In this document: in pieces, positions 53,388-64,000 of the stretch
Layout: every line of letters begins with the position of its first letter
How positions within the stretch are numbered: the first letter of the stretch is position 1
DNA from: Hypoxylon rubiginosum
Taxonomy: Eukaryota; Ascomycota; Sordariomycetes; Xylariales; Hypoxylaceae
Direction: 5' to 3'
Assembly (NCBI GenBank): GCA_902806565.1
Contig: CADCXA010000068.1
Span: 558,001 to 622,000, forward strand
Length of the DNA stretch: 64,000 bases
Made by a program: the position numbers and the translations under genes
Notes under the pieces: model-generated
Told to the model about the DNA's origin: nothing
The model's input: the letters and a program-made list of their open reading frames with translations, nothing else
Database searches by the model: none

Positions 53388-55687
53388 ATGGACAACCTGT
53401 CCTCTGTACCGATATCCAACGGCCGTGAGCCCAGTTCGAGGCACGATGGCCACCATTATCACGCAAACGACACCACCCTGACGAGTCCGAACCACATATC
53501 ATCCACCAGTCGTCATCGCTCGCAGAGACAGTCACTATCGTCTTTATCTGCCGAACCACCCAACACGAAACCGTCTAGGGATAGTTGTGACAGGCGAAGA
53601 CCCGAGGACGCAGAAGACTCCTCTCGCCTCCCCAACATGTCACAACAGCTTATGGGTCAATCGGTTACTCCCTTCTTGCGGGAACACATACCAGGATTCT
53701 ATGCTCCGATAGGGAAGCCCGACCTCCCGTCAATGACGGCCCTCAAAACAAAGGATCCGAATAGCAAGTATTGTTACCGGCACCGCCCGGATTCTAAGTG
53801 TCGAAGGGCGGCCGACGAGACTAAGATGGGCCTAATCCAGAGTGTATGTTGTGGCATCCCGGGATAAGTAGTGTCTGGTCGCTCATATCTAATGCCTTTT
53901 TAGGAACTCGAAACGCTGCCTGCCGCCGACCGACAGGCCATCACAAATGTCTGGTCATTGTTTTCCGCTGCTCCTTCGAAGCATCGAGAACTTATGCTGC
54001 AGGGCATCATTACGCAGTGCTGCTTTCCGCAACTCTCTACTGTATCTCGCGAAGTGCATGAACAGTTGAAGATAGATTTTCTGACTGCACTACCGACCGA
54101 ACTCTCGTTGAAGATTCTGTGTTATCTCGACTGCTCTTCCCTCTGCAAAGCTGCCCAGGTTAGCAGACGGTGGAACACGCTATCAGGAGACGACATAGTC
54201 TGGCACCGGATGTGCGAGCAACATATCGGACGGAAGTGCGAAAAGTGCCAATGGGGCTTACCGAAGTTGGAGAAGAAGAGATTGAAGGAATGGAAAATCC
54301 AACGCCAGGCCGATCTGAACACCCAGCGAGCACTGACGCTTATCAGCAGCCACAGCCCCTCAGTTGGAGGTGCCGCCAAGCGTGGAACATCATCTCTAGA
54401 GAATGAAGTGGAAAATACTACTAAGCGCCAATGCGTTAATGGATTCAGTGATGCGAGTGAGACTTCGTCGACGGGCACTCAGAAATTCCGGCCTTGGAAA
54501 GATCTGTACAGGGAGAGATATAAGGTCGGATCAAATTGGCGTTACGGCAGGTGTTCCATCAAAACGTTTGGAGGCCAGCACACGAACGGAATCACGGCGT
54601 TACAATTCGACGATAATATGCTTGTCACGGGCTCTTACGATTCGAAAATCAAGCTTTGGGATATCGAGAAAGGCGAGGTTATACGGACTCTCCACGGCCA
54701 TACTATGGGTATTAGGGCCCTTCAGTTCGATGACCGGATGCTCGTTTCTGCCAGCTTGGACGGTACAGTCAAGATATGGAACTGGCGAACTGGCGTTTGC
54801 ATCAACACCCTCAATCACCAAGGTGGTGTCATTACCGTGCACATGGACGGCGACCTTCTAGCTTCAGGCTCTATGGACAAGTCGATCAAGATCTTCAATT
54901 TCAAAACCCAACAATCATACAGTCTGCGAGGCCATACGGACTGGGTGAACCATGTCCGCCTCGATGCCACGTCGCGCACCGTACTTTCAGCCTCGGATGA
55001 CTGTACGGTAAAGCTGTGGGACCTCGACTCCAAAGTCTGCATCAAGACCTTCCACGGTCATGTTGGTCAGGTTCAACAGGTTCTTACGCTACCAGACGAT
55101 TACGAATTTGAGGATGAGAATGCGCTGGATGGTGACGCTGCCTCCGTGACTAGCAACCGCAGTGGCACGCCTCCTGGTAGCTCCCCGTCCGCAGCATCGC
55201 CACCCGAAGTGGATGAGGAGCGAGCTGCGTATGGCCCAATCTTTCAGTGTGACACCGACCGGCCGCTTCCCCCACGATGGATGCTTACTGGATCTCTCGA
55301 TGCGACAATGAGGCTTTGGGATACCGCGACAGGAAAATGCCCGCGAACCTTTTTCGGACACGTCGAAGGCATTTGGGGATTGGCGGCTGACTCTCTGCGC
55401 TATGTTACTAGCGCTAATGATGCTACAGGTAAGCATCTCGAAGCCATTAGTGGTCTCATCGTATTGCATTTTTCGAATTGAAGACTAACCTCTTTGTCAA
55501 TGTAGTCAAGGTTTGGGATGCTCGAACTGGTAAATGCGAACGGACATTCACTGGCCATGCCGGGCCCGTGACGTGTGTAGGCCTTAGCGATAGCCGGATG
55601 GCGAGCGGAGGTGAGGACGGAGAGGTGCGACTATACAGCTTCGAGGGTGAACCTTCAGAAGTTGAAGAATTCGGCACCCCTGCTTGA
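53388..55687 (+). CDS. sconB: Sulfur controller F-box/WD40 protein (SconB / SCON-2 / Met30)
   Basis: Substrate receptor of an SCF ubiquitin ligase that represses sulfur acquisition by targeting the bZIP activator (CYS3/MetR). Exons 53388-53843, 53904-55428 and 55506-55687 give 720 residues. The family N-terminal block is seen: [20 protein letters not shown] and [20 protein letters not shown], then across the intron [20 protein letters not shown] and [19 protein letters not shown]. The F-box is at about 208-255 ([20 protein letters not shown]). Seven WD40 repeats run from about 376 ([20 protein letters not shown]) to 710, with a Ser/Pro-rich insert at about 540-580. Splicing into the last WD repeat restores [20 protein letters not shown]. 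It is slightly longer than yeast Met30 because of the disordered N-terminus. Confidence 0.95.
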
Positions 55688-57583
55688 GCCACGGACGACT
55701 CGAAAAAACTTAATGTGCCTCAATGGAGGCCGATACCACTTATTAATGAGGCCCTAGCGGGATATTTTACGGAGGCGTTCTATTATACCACTTTTAACCG
55801 GCTTACCTATGGGATGAAAAAGAGCTGGAGCTCGGCGGCAGAAGTTTATGTTAGCCGAAATTCACGGCATCTGGGAGGGTTGGCGTATTCTGCTGGAAAA
55901 TTATTAAAAAAAACTTCAAGGCGTCTTAGGCGGGAAATACGACGCCGTGACACCACGCGCTACTGGAATGGCTGTTCCAAAGGGGTTGGATAGTACGGCG
56001 TCTATTCAACATTATTCCATCTACTAAGGAGTAGGAATGTTTGTGCGATTACACTATAAAGAAAATAGTTTCCTATGGCATGTGGCTTGAGCCTCTTCAT
56101 TATGCTGACTCATGTAATCTGCATGTGAGCAATGTTCTAGACTTCCGACCTAGTCGTCGAGCAGGATGGACGATCTGAGGGACAACGTGGGCTTCTCGCG
56201 GCCTAAGTTCATTTCTTATTGGAGCAAGCCCCTGTCTGTGTCGCGTGAATCTGATATTACAACCACCTTATCATCGCGATCAAGTTGCATGCTAGTTCTG
56301 GATATAACCTCGGCATGTGGAATGCTAATAAATACTCGCGAACTTGATGCTAGAGCCTCAAAGGAGCTATAAGTATTTTCTACCCGGTAGTATCCGATAG
56401 GAGGTATACATCCAACTACATCCTGCGTACCTAATATGTAGTACGTACATGTATCCCAAGATCCCTGCCAAGTCTCGTACCCCGGGCTTTGTCTCCCCGC
56501 AAAATCACAAGCTCGGCTGCCCGTCGGTAAACGTAACTTTTTTCGACGTCACTGCTATCACAGGCCAGATGCTTGTCAACAACCGCAATTCTCGAATGGC
56601 TGATCTTTTTCAGATGGGAAATCGAGAATTGTAATTCTGCAAAGCCAATTGGACATGGTCATATCCTGATCTACGACTCAATGGTTTGAAGTGACGAAGC
56701 TTTACCTAGTAGGCAAAAGAACAAGACGTTTCTTTCCTGCCGGCCGCCAAGCTCTTCCACGCAACACGCGATCGAGAGCTCCGGTTTGCCGAACGAGACC
56801 TGATCCGGCGGACCGTTCGACCAAGAAAATGGACAAAGGCGTTACGGCACACAACGTTAAGGTTTCTCTTTTCCGCCGTCATCATCGATCTAGCCCCAAC
56901 CCCACACACAATCTCGCTGTGCCTCCTTTGGCGCTTGTCTTCTCTCCCTTTAGCTCCCCTAGGTTAGGGCCTGAAAGGAAGCACGAGGATAGGCCGTCTC
57001 GAACTTCTCAGCTGCGGAAGTTCTTGGTGGTGCCTGTGCCTGTGCCCGTGCCCATTTTGAGTCACTCGCTTCCATCTCCCTTCCGGTATGGCGGGTGCGA
57101 CAGATGCTAATTGCCATTACCCATAGCTCGGTAATGTCCTTGTGCCTAGGGCCCCCTTGGGGCCGGATGGGGGGGTTTTTATATAGATATCGGGATATCC
57201 TAGCTTAGAGCTTCTGACCCGAAGATCATGTTAGGTTTGGATGACTCCTTTTCTTTAGCTATTCTTTTGGTATTTATACCTCTTTGTCTGTTGTATACAC
57301 ACATACTATACGACGATACCAACACATAGCATTTTCTTCTAGAGCTTGGCGCCAGTCATATCTTGTTTGTCTACCTTTGCTCCCGTCCTCGCCCAGCCGT
57401 ACGAAGTTCTTCGCAAGGACCCTTTCTCCAAGGTGCTACTTGATAGAACGTTGGTGACGTCCATTGCATGTGATCGCCCTCCCCCAGAGCACCATCGATT
57501 TTATCTTGAGTGAAGCGGCCCAAGTAGAAGCGGAAGCATCCCGAACTGAAAACCGGGCGGAGGCCCAAACTACACCAGATATT
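55688..57583. other. Intergenic
   Basis: 3' flank of sconB and upstream region of the carrier gene. No gene is recognisable; open frames up to 139 codons (56691-57110) are Pro/Arg/Ser-rich without motif. Confidence 0.5.
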
Positions 57584-58832
57584 ATGGCGACCAAAGTAGG
57601 AGGAAAAGATGGCAAGCCGCCGCCGACAGTAGCGACGAATCTAATCGGTGAGCGCTTAGACTTCCTACTTGTTGTCTACCCCAATTCTGCTTACGTTCCT
57701 TGACTAACAATGCTGCAATATAGCTGGCGGAGGAGCAGGTATGATGGAGGCCCTGGCCTGCCATCCTCTCGGTTCGTGCTGCCCTACCTCCCCTCCCCCG
57801 CTCATGCCTCCGATCTAACACCTCTCCTCTCCTTTTTTAGACACGATAAAAGTACGAATGCAGCTCTCGCGGCGCGCGCGCCAGCCCGGGGCCCCGAAGC
57901 GCGGCTTCATACGCACGGGGGCCGAGATCGTGAAGCGGGAGACGCCGCTGGGCCTGTACAAGGGCCTGGGCGCCGTGCTGACGGGGATCGTGCCCAAGAT
58001 GGCGATCCGGTTCACGTCCTTCGAGGCGTACAAGCAGGCGCTCGCGGACGCCGAGACGCGCAATATATCGGGGCGGGGCACGTTCATGGCGGGTCTCGCG
58101 GCGGGCGTGACGGAGGCCGTCGCCGTCGTGACGCCCATGGAGGTGATCAAGATCCGGCTGCAGGCGCAGCACCACAGCATGGCGGACCCGCTCGACGTCC
58201 CCAAGTACCGCAACGCGGCGCACGCGCTGTACACGGTCGTGAAAGAGGAAGGCGTCGGCGCGCTGTACCGCGGCGTCAGCCTGACGGCGCTGCGGCAGGG
58301 CAGCAACCAGGCCGTCAACTTCACCGCCTACACGTACTTCAAGGAGGTGCTCCTGCGCTGGCAGCAGGGGCGCGACGCCACGGGCGCCGTCGCCGTGTCC
58401 CTGCCCAGCTGGCAGACCACGCTCATCGGGCTCGTCAGCGGCGCCATGGGCCCGCTGAGCAACGCGCCTATCGATACTATCAAGACCCGCCTGCAGAAGA
58501 CGCCGGCCGAGGAGGGGGTCTCGGCGTTTAAGAGGATCAGCAGTATTGCGGGGGAGATGTTTAAGTGAGTTTTACCTTTTCTATCTATTTCACTAGTATC
58601 TTGCTGTAGTTTGGGGTTTAAGATCTATGTTTTTGAAAGTATGTACTGTAATGCTGATCCGAGGTGGGGTTATAGGCAAGAGGGCTTCCATGCCTTCTAC
58701 AAGGGCATCACACCCCGAATCATGCGTGTCGCGCCGGGCCAGGCCGTGACGTTTACGGTGTACGAGTACCTGAAGGATAAGTTGGAGAAGAGTGGGCCTA
58801 GTATGTTATCGGGAAGTCAATATGAAGAATAG
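57584..58832 (+). CDS. SFC1: Mitochondrial succinate-fumarate carrier
   Basis: Inner-membrane antiporter that exchanges cytosolic succinate for mitochondrial fumarate, needed for growth on acetate or ethanol through the glyoxylate cycle. Exons 57584-57647, 57724-57771, 57841-58564 and 58676-58832 code 330 residues. Three mitochondrial-carrier signatures are complete: HPLDTIKVRMQ, TPMEVIKIRLQ and APIDTIKTRLQ. The stretch RGFIRTGAEIVKRETPLGLY followed by KGLGAVLTGIVPKMAIRFTS is characteristic of the Sfc1/Acr1 group. Exon 1 is short, and the second intron (57772-57840) splits the Asp codon of HPLDTIK. The main exon is very GC-rich compared with its surroundings. Confidence 0.93.
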
Positions 58833-59041
58833 GGGAGGGGGAATTGTTGGGGACGGGTTCGAGGTGAATGTAAGGATCGCATCTAAATGCAATTGTTCTA
58901 GTGCATCATATATCCAGATATTTATGAGAAAAGAGGATTATAATTCTAATTTTCCTACTTTATCATGACGTCTCGTTAATCATAGTACCTCTAGAGTCGA
59001 AGTGACAGATATATAAACCCCAATTTTTGGGCGTTCAGTCT

Positions 59042-60201
59042 TCACCTGCCAGGTCTCTTGGGTCTCCTGAAGGCCGTCCTAGCCTCCGCTTCGGGGAACA
59101 GATCCGAAGTTACGGACTGTTCTGTGATCTCGCTCGGTTCCTCTACCTCGAATTTCTTCTCGATCTGGAGCCCCGCCTCGGATTTAGCTACATCGAGGAC
59201 AGCCCGTTTCATTAGCGGGTACAGCATCCGGAACTTGATGCCCTTGGTGGCGGCCGTGGCGGGGCATGTGTAGAAGAAGAGCACGACATTCTTCTCGTCT
59301 CCACCACGTGGCGGTGTGGCTTTGTACCGGAAGAACGTGAAACGTGGTTCGGTTGATGAGATAGTCTCAACAAGCTCGGTGATCGTAGACGGTGAGGAGG
59401 AGTCAGGGACTAGCTCGATAACTTCGGTCTCGGGGTTGATTTTCTATTTCATACCCGTTATTAGCTATATACTTGCCCATTTTACCCATTATACGGCTAG
59501 TACAACTTACCAGCATAACCAGCCCGCTGCCCTCCTCGCGGGCTAGCGCACTTAGGGAGACCAGCGCATCGGTAGCAATGGGCATGTTCATGGTCTTGCT
59601 CAGATGAATCTCGCGGACGCCGGTGCCAGCACCAGCCTCGGCCTCTGCCCTCTTCACCTCACCCAGCGTCCTCTCCTCCTCGGTGAGCGGCGCCTCGAGC
59701 TCCACGTGCTTATCGTGCTTCTCGAAGCCGGCGGCGCTCAGCTCGTTAGCCATGGTCGCGAAGATTGTCTCGCGGAAGTGCTCCGAGCCCAGCTCGCGCA
59801 CGAGCGTCAGCCGCGTCGACGCGAACAGCATCTTCTGCCGGACCTTGGCCGCATCGGGCACGTACGTCACGGCCACGAAGTACGGCGCGGTGTCATACCG
59901 ACGTAGCAACACGTACAGTGGTTCGTCGGGCTTCAGGTGGGAAGCGAGCTGGGCGACATCGGTAGAGAAGTCGCTTGACGAGGAGGACCGCGGGAGCGTG
60001 GATAGCGGCGTGAGGGACTCCGAGGAGATGGTCACGAGGAGCCCGAAGAGCGAGGTGTCGGCGAGCAGCGTGTTGAACTGGGAAACGAGTTCCTGGGATG
60101 CTGGGTTTCGAAAGTGAGCAAGCTACGTTCTGTCTTGGGTGTAGGTGGGAAAGGGGAACGGGTCGGTATGTAAATACCATACCAGAGATTCCTGACTGCA
60201 T
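59042..60201 (-). CDS. TWF1: Twinfilin (two ADF-homology domains)
   Basis: Actin-monomer-binding and barbed-end-regulating protein of the cortical cytoskeleton. Minus-strand exons 60201-60183 (only 19 nt), 60100-59511 and 59443-59042 code 336 residues, the usual length. Splicing gives MQSGISASQELVSQFNTLLA, the typical twinfilin start. ADF-H 1 spans about 4-140 (LYVLLRRYDTAPYFVAVTYV, RQKMLFASTRLTLVRELGSE). A linker with TEEERTLGEVKRAEAEAG follows. ADF-H 2 spans about 165-310 (PRFTFFRYKATPP, FFYTCPATAATKGIKFRMLY). The C-terminus RTAFRRPKRPGR has the basic Arg/Pro tail expected to bind capping protein or phosphoinositide. Confidence 0.94.
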
Positions 60202-60560
60202 CTTGCCCCTTTTTCCAAAACCACGGGTTTACCTAGGTCGACAGAGTTGTTCAGGGAGTTGACTAGGAGTACATATGTAGGAAGACGGAAATCAGGTTCT
60301 GTTGTTGACACTGGTTGACACTGCGAGGCGCAGCGTCTGAGGATATCGAAGAGCAGAAGGGGCAGAGAGGCAGGGGATGTATGTGGATGCCCCTCCATTT
60401 GACATTCGATGCTTGGCCTGTCAGGGGAACACGCGTGGTGCGGGGCTCAGATATATGATAGATGCATAAGTTGGATATACAAGATTTATTAGAATATCGT
60501 TTCTATATGTGCTAAGTCAATAAGTCAATACCATCCATCTTAAGGGATTCTGTTCTGCTT
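60202..60560. other. Intergenic
   Basis: Twinfilin upstream region and 3' flank of the DUF8021 gene. Nothing else seen. Confidence 0.5.
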
Positions 60561-62473
60561 CTACATCCTCTTTGACTTCAAGTCTAGACGCAGTGATAAA
60601 TCAAGTGTCTCACCTACTTCTGCCCACGCAGATGTATATCCGTACGGCATCCACTTGATCATACTTTCGACGCGAGAAATCGTTCCGTTGTTGGTCTTAA
60701 TCAGCTGCGGAATGAGATATGTCCCTGGAATGCGTGCAGCCGCCGACAATGGGCCAGGTCCGTCTGCCGGTTCGTCCACTAAAGCCACAGCCATCACTGC
60801 TTTATCGCTGTCCGCGACGAGAATGCGCCTGTCACGAACTGTAGTCGTGCTGCTAGTTAGCCCATTAGGAGCTGTTCCCTTGCCGCCTAACTGAGCAGCG
60901 CATGTCAGATTTGCTTGCACAAAGTTGTCGCGTCTAGTGCATTCTGCTGCGAACGGCACTCTCTTGCTCGAATGCTTCTCTAGACCGTCGAAGTATGCAT
61001 TCAATAACGCTGCTGATATCTTAGCACCAGTGTTATTAGCTTGGAAAGCGGGATCAAGCTGGCCTGTCGAATTGCCATTCCACTCGACCGGGAGCGGCGG
61101 TCGCATGAGCGTCACTGTCCCCCTACGGCTATCCGTGAACTCTGCACGAACGATGTTCGCCTCGATCTTTGTTATTTTCCCGTCTTCGACCTTAATCCGT
61201 AGTGCAAGTACCCCTGGTATGGCGTGCTCCTTGGTAAGTCCCCAATACCCGGCTGACCCTCTTTCTGCATCAGCGAAAACTCGTCCGTGCCGGCTTTAGC
61301 AATTTCAACTAGAGTCTCCCAGAGCCCATCCCCGATAGCGAGGAACTGGCCATTCTCCGAATAGCGCGCGTCCTCAGCAAGAGCTAGTGTTGATGGGTCA
61401 TGAGATTTAAGTGCTTGAAGAACACCCTCGACCGCCTTCTCGAGGCAAGCCCGGTCGCAGGGACTTGGAAGTGTCAGTTCGGTGCCAGGGCCGCTGAGAT
61501 CCACGGCCGGGTCCTCGGGAAATCCTGCGCGCATGCCGTAGGGCGCCTCGGTCAGGGTCATCTCGATTCGGTACAGTTTTTCGCCTCGTAAACGGAACGC
61601 CTCCATGGCTATCAATGTACGGGGAGTTTCGAAGTAAAGCGGGATAGGTGACAAAGTGCCATTGACGCTAGGCAAAGACCGCACGGTTCCATTGTGGTCA
61701 AGAGTTGTGATGGCGAAAACGGCCTGGCGCTCCTCATCTGCCACGGGGAAGTGACGCTCGCGAATCTTAGTAACGCAGCCAAGGAATCCGGTCTGGAACT
61801 GCTCTTCACAGGTGAGGGAGGCAAATGTGGTGCCATTAGAGTGGCCGTAAGGATCCCCAGTCTTGACGTTGGTCGTTTGAAGGCCATCTTCCAGGCGGTT
61901 GCAGTCTTTGTCAAAGAAGGTATAGTCACCATTGGGGTCGTTTCCCTGCATCCCAGTGTAGTACTTATTGGTTTGTGATATCAGCTTCTCCCGAGGAATC
62001 CGCTCTGTTTCCGGAACGGTTTCGAACCACTCGGGTTCGGGCCGGCCGAGCTCTTCATACAAAGCCACGCCACCGGGGTCACGAGTAATCTGCGTCTCAA
62101 TCTCACTGATCTTTCCAACCTCATAGACCTTAAGACGGACGAGGTAAATTGCCCCGATACCGTTCTCAGTGATGGTGGTAATAGCTGCGACCTGGCGCGC
62201 CTCGGGATCAGAGAATATGTGGTTGTATTTGCCCAATGATTCGGCGATGTGCCACTCGCCTGTTCCTAGCGGAAGTATTTGGTCATTCTCCACGTATTTT
62301 ACATCGTCGGTTACTGGCAAGCTTGATGGATCACGAGCTACTGACGCTTTCAGATAGTTCGTGATTAGTCCTTCTAGGCCATCTCTGTCGAGGCGTTTAG
62401 CTGATGCTTGAACCGAACTGAGGACTAGCATGCACAGGGCAGCTCCAAGAACCTGCCGAATCTGGTGATACAT
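60561..62473 (-). pseudogene. Secreted tandem DUF8021 protein with frameshift
   Basis: Start ATG 62473 gives a signal peptide (RQVLGAALCMLVLSSVQASA) and a first DUF8021 unit (LITNYLKASVARDPSSLPVT, NGIGAIYLVRLKVYEVGKIS), then a second (CDRACLEKAVEGVLQALKSH, DARYSENGQFLAIGDGLWET). Near 61265-61278 the frame must change: the first frame runs on to a stop at 61172 with non-family sequence. The other frame gives DAERGSAGYWGLTKEHAIPG, VLALRIKVEDGKITKIEANI and continues through MKWMPYGYTSAWAEVGETLD to TGA 60561. By comparison with unit 1, the shift sits between FS and DAER. No intron can explain it. This is either a recent pseudogene or a one-base sequence error in an intact gene of about 635 residues. 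The function of DUF8021 is unknown. Confidence 0.75.
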
Positions 62474-64000
62474 TATTCCCCTTTTTGACCCGGATTTGAT
62501 GATTTGGGTTTCTCTAGATCTATCCTAACATTCCATGGTACACTATTTATGTGATATGTGACAAGTCATCCTCTGAATAGATCGTCGTATCCCTGCAAAA
62601 TGCAATGCCGGCAAAATAGATCTTCCCTCCTTTGGCGCGGCTGGGAATTATTTTGCCCAGAATACGTTGACTTCGAGGCTTACTGTTTTTAGACCTCCGC
62701 TCAGTCATTATCCTCTATATTATCCAATGAATACCTACATAAGGTAGGTATGTGTTAAATCTGCCAACTTATTCCAAGGATAGCTGTCGACCATGATCGA
62801 CGTAAATCTGAGTTATACCCCCAGAAGTCGACACTAGGTACCTATACAGATATCCAGCTACATGGCAATGTAACGGGTCAGCTACAACGCCATAGAATTA
62901 TTTATCTAAAAGCAGCTTAGAGTACACTAAATCAAATAGCTTAAATAACATTATTTAACGCCTTGAGACTTATTCTTGGTTATATAAGGGTCGCGGCTTA
63001 ACTAGAGTATCTCAGAGAGTTGTCAAAAGGTAGACCTATCTCAGATCTCTTCTTAACATTAAAACGTTTAACACACCGGCTCGGGCCCAGCTAAAAGGTA
63101 AACCTATCAACCGAACAGTCTATGTGGTAGCCACGCTTTCGATTGAAGGTAATACTATGAGTCCTCTTTAGACATATCTTGAGTACCTGCCTTAGGTAGG
63201 TACCTACCTAGGTAGTTATATGTTGTAGTGTTGTTTTCTTATAACTGTACAGCTAAGGACATAAGAACTATAAATGTTTTAAATTACGACCTCAGAAAGT
63301 CCAGCAACGTCAGAGGCCCAACCTTGCCTTTATCCCAAGTATTTATCATTGGCAATTCAAAAAGCTTTTTGTTTTTGGTGTCGCATTTTCGTGGCGTTTC
63401 CAAACACTTCGCTTCCATAGTTCCAATAGAGCTATATTGCTACCTGGTAATGGTGGCTACTACTATATTATTATCGTAGGAAACTCAGACTTTTTCATGT
63501 AAGTTCTTTCATAAGGAAAACCTCGTGAACTCAAGACTTATCGAGATAGTTAGATCGAGAACCAATAGTATTACTTTATAGGGCAGCCTGAATGTGTGAT
63601 AGGCTATTAAATCTGATAGCCATGACCCCTGACTACTCCATCCTTCTTTCCTGGGGCGTGAAACGGTTCAAGCTGAATGTACCTCACGGTATCCTGTTAA
63701 TCGGGCTATTTCCAATTTTTTCTATTCTAGATGACGATATGTGTTTGCGAGGCCTTTCTCGTGTTCTCATTCCTTTCCCTCAAAATAGGCACAATGACTA
63801 TCTTTGGGCTCTCATATGGTAGCAGTGGATGAGGCACCATCCTCATAAATATTGACAGGGTTATACTGTACTATCCGATAGTGTACTAGTCGAGCCAAGG
63901 TTATTCCCCAAGATTGCAGAGCATATCATGAATCCGAATGCTCTCATTGGCTCTATAACCGATATGCGGCCAATGAGCCCGATACACGCTTTTGGAGAAA
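62474..64000. other. Intergenic to window edge
   Basis: AT-rich, without recognisable gene. It contains a TACCTAGGTA-type block at 63184-63215. Open frames at 63228-63479 and 63592-63822 have no motif. Confidence 0.5.

Noticed and set aside
57858..58568. Long opposite-strand and alternative frames over the carrier and twinfilin exons
   Set aside because: They are shadows caused by strong GC bias at third codon positions; the called frames have clear family motifs and splice sites.

Overview
This window is nuclear DNA of a filamentous ascomycete, most likely a Sordariomycete. Genes carry short introns (about 50-110 nt) with GTRNGT donors and YAG acceptors. The gene set is typically fungal: ERG24 C-14 sterol reductase, the sulfur controller SconB/Met30, a succinate-fumarate carrier, twinfilin, a HET-domain protein, a STAND/NLR-like remnant, a GPI-type GH5 glucanase and DUF8021 proteins. 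Intergenic DNA is AT-richer and sprinkled with a TACCTAGGTA-type motif. I see no bacterial operons, CRISPR, phage or rRNA genes.

Layout. 0-14 kb is mostly housekeeping: the 3' end of acetyl-CoA carboxylase (cut by the window edge), an orphan coiled-coil protein, ERG24, an MRH-domain membrane receptor, a secreted GH5 endoglucanase and a Ybp2/glomulin-family protein. 14-20 kb holds a C27 tract beside a tRNA-like hairpin, a decayed NLR-like gene (DUF7708, winged helix, TPR; no nucleotide-binding domain) and a long gene-poor stretch. 20-30 kb has a secreted isochorismatase-like hydrolase, a GNAT acetyltransferase, a 1163-residue UDP-glycosyltransferase with a VPS13/ATG2-like C-terminus, and an F-box-like/ankyrin protein. 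30-39 kb has a cytochrome P450, a short-chain dehydrogenase and a berberine-bridge-type FAD oxidase, together resembling a set of tailoring enzymes without a backbone gene.

39-43 kb is the most unusual part. Two paralogous microproteins (68 and 70 residues, CxxCH-x2-YV-x3-CxxC plus a charged tail) lie in the same orientation within duplicated ~0.84 kb units that also share 3' flank and TATA region. Between them lie broken genes: an alcohol oxidase C-terminus, an MFS transporter C-terminus, an unidentified reading frame with RIP-like stops, and a MITE-like element. 43-53 kb carries a ferric-reductase-type oxidoreductase, a YdcF/DUF218 protein, a small secreted four-cysteine protein, a disordered Ser/Lys/Glu-rich protein and a HET-domain protein. 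53-62.5 kb carries sconB, the mitochondrial carrier, twinfilin and a tandem DUF8021 protein whose frame is broken.

Exon boundaries were read by eye. In every multi-exon gene called intact, the joined exons sum to a multiple of three and rejoin family-conserved sequence across each intron. Family names rest on recognised motifs, not on a database search.
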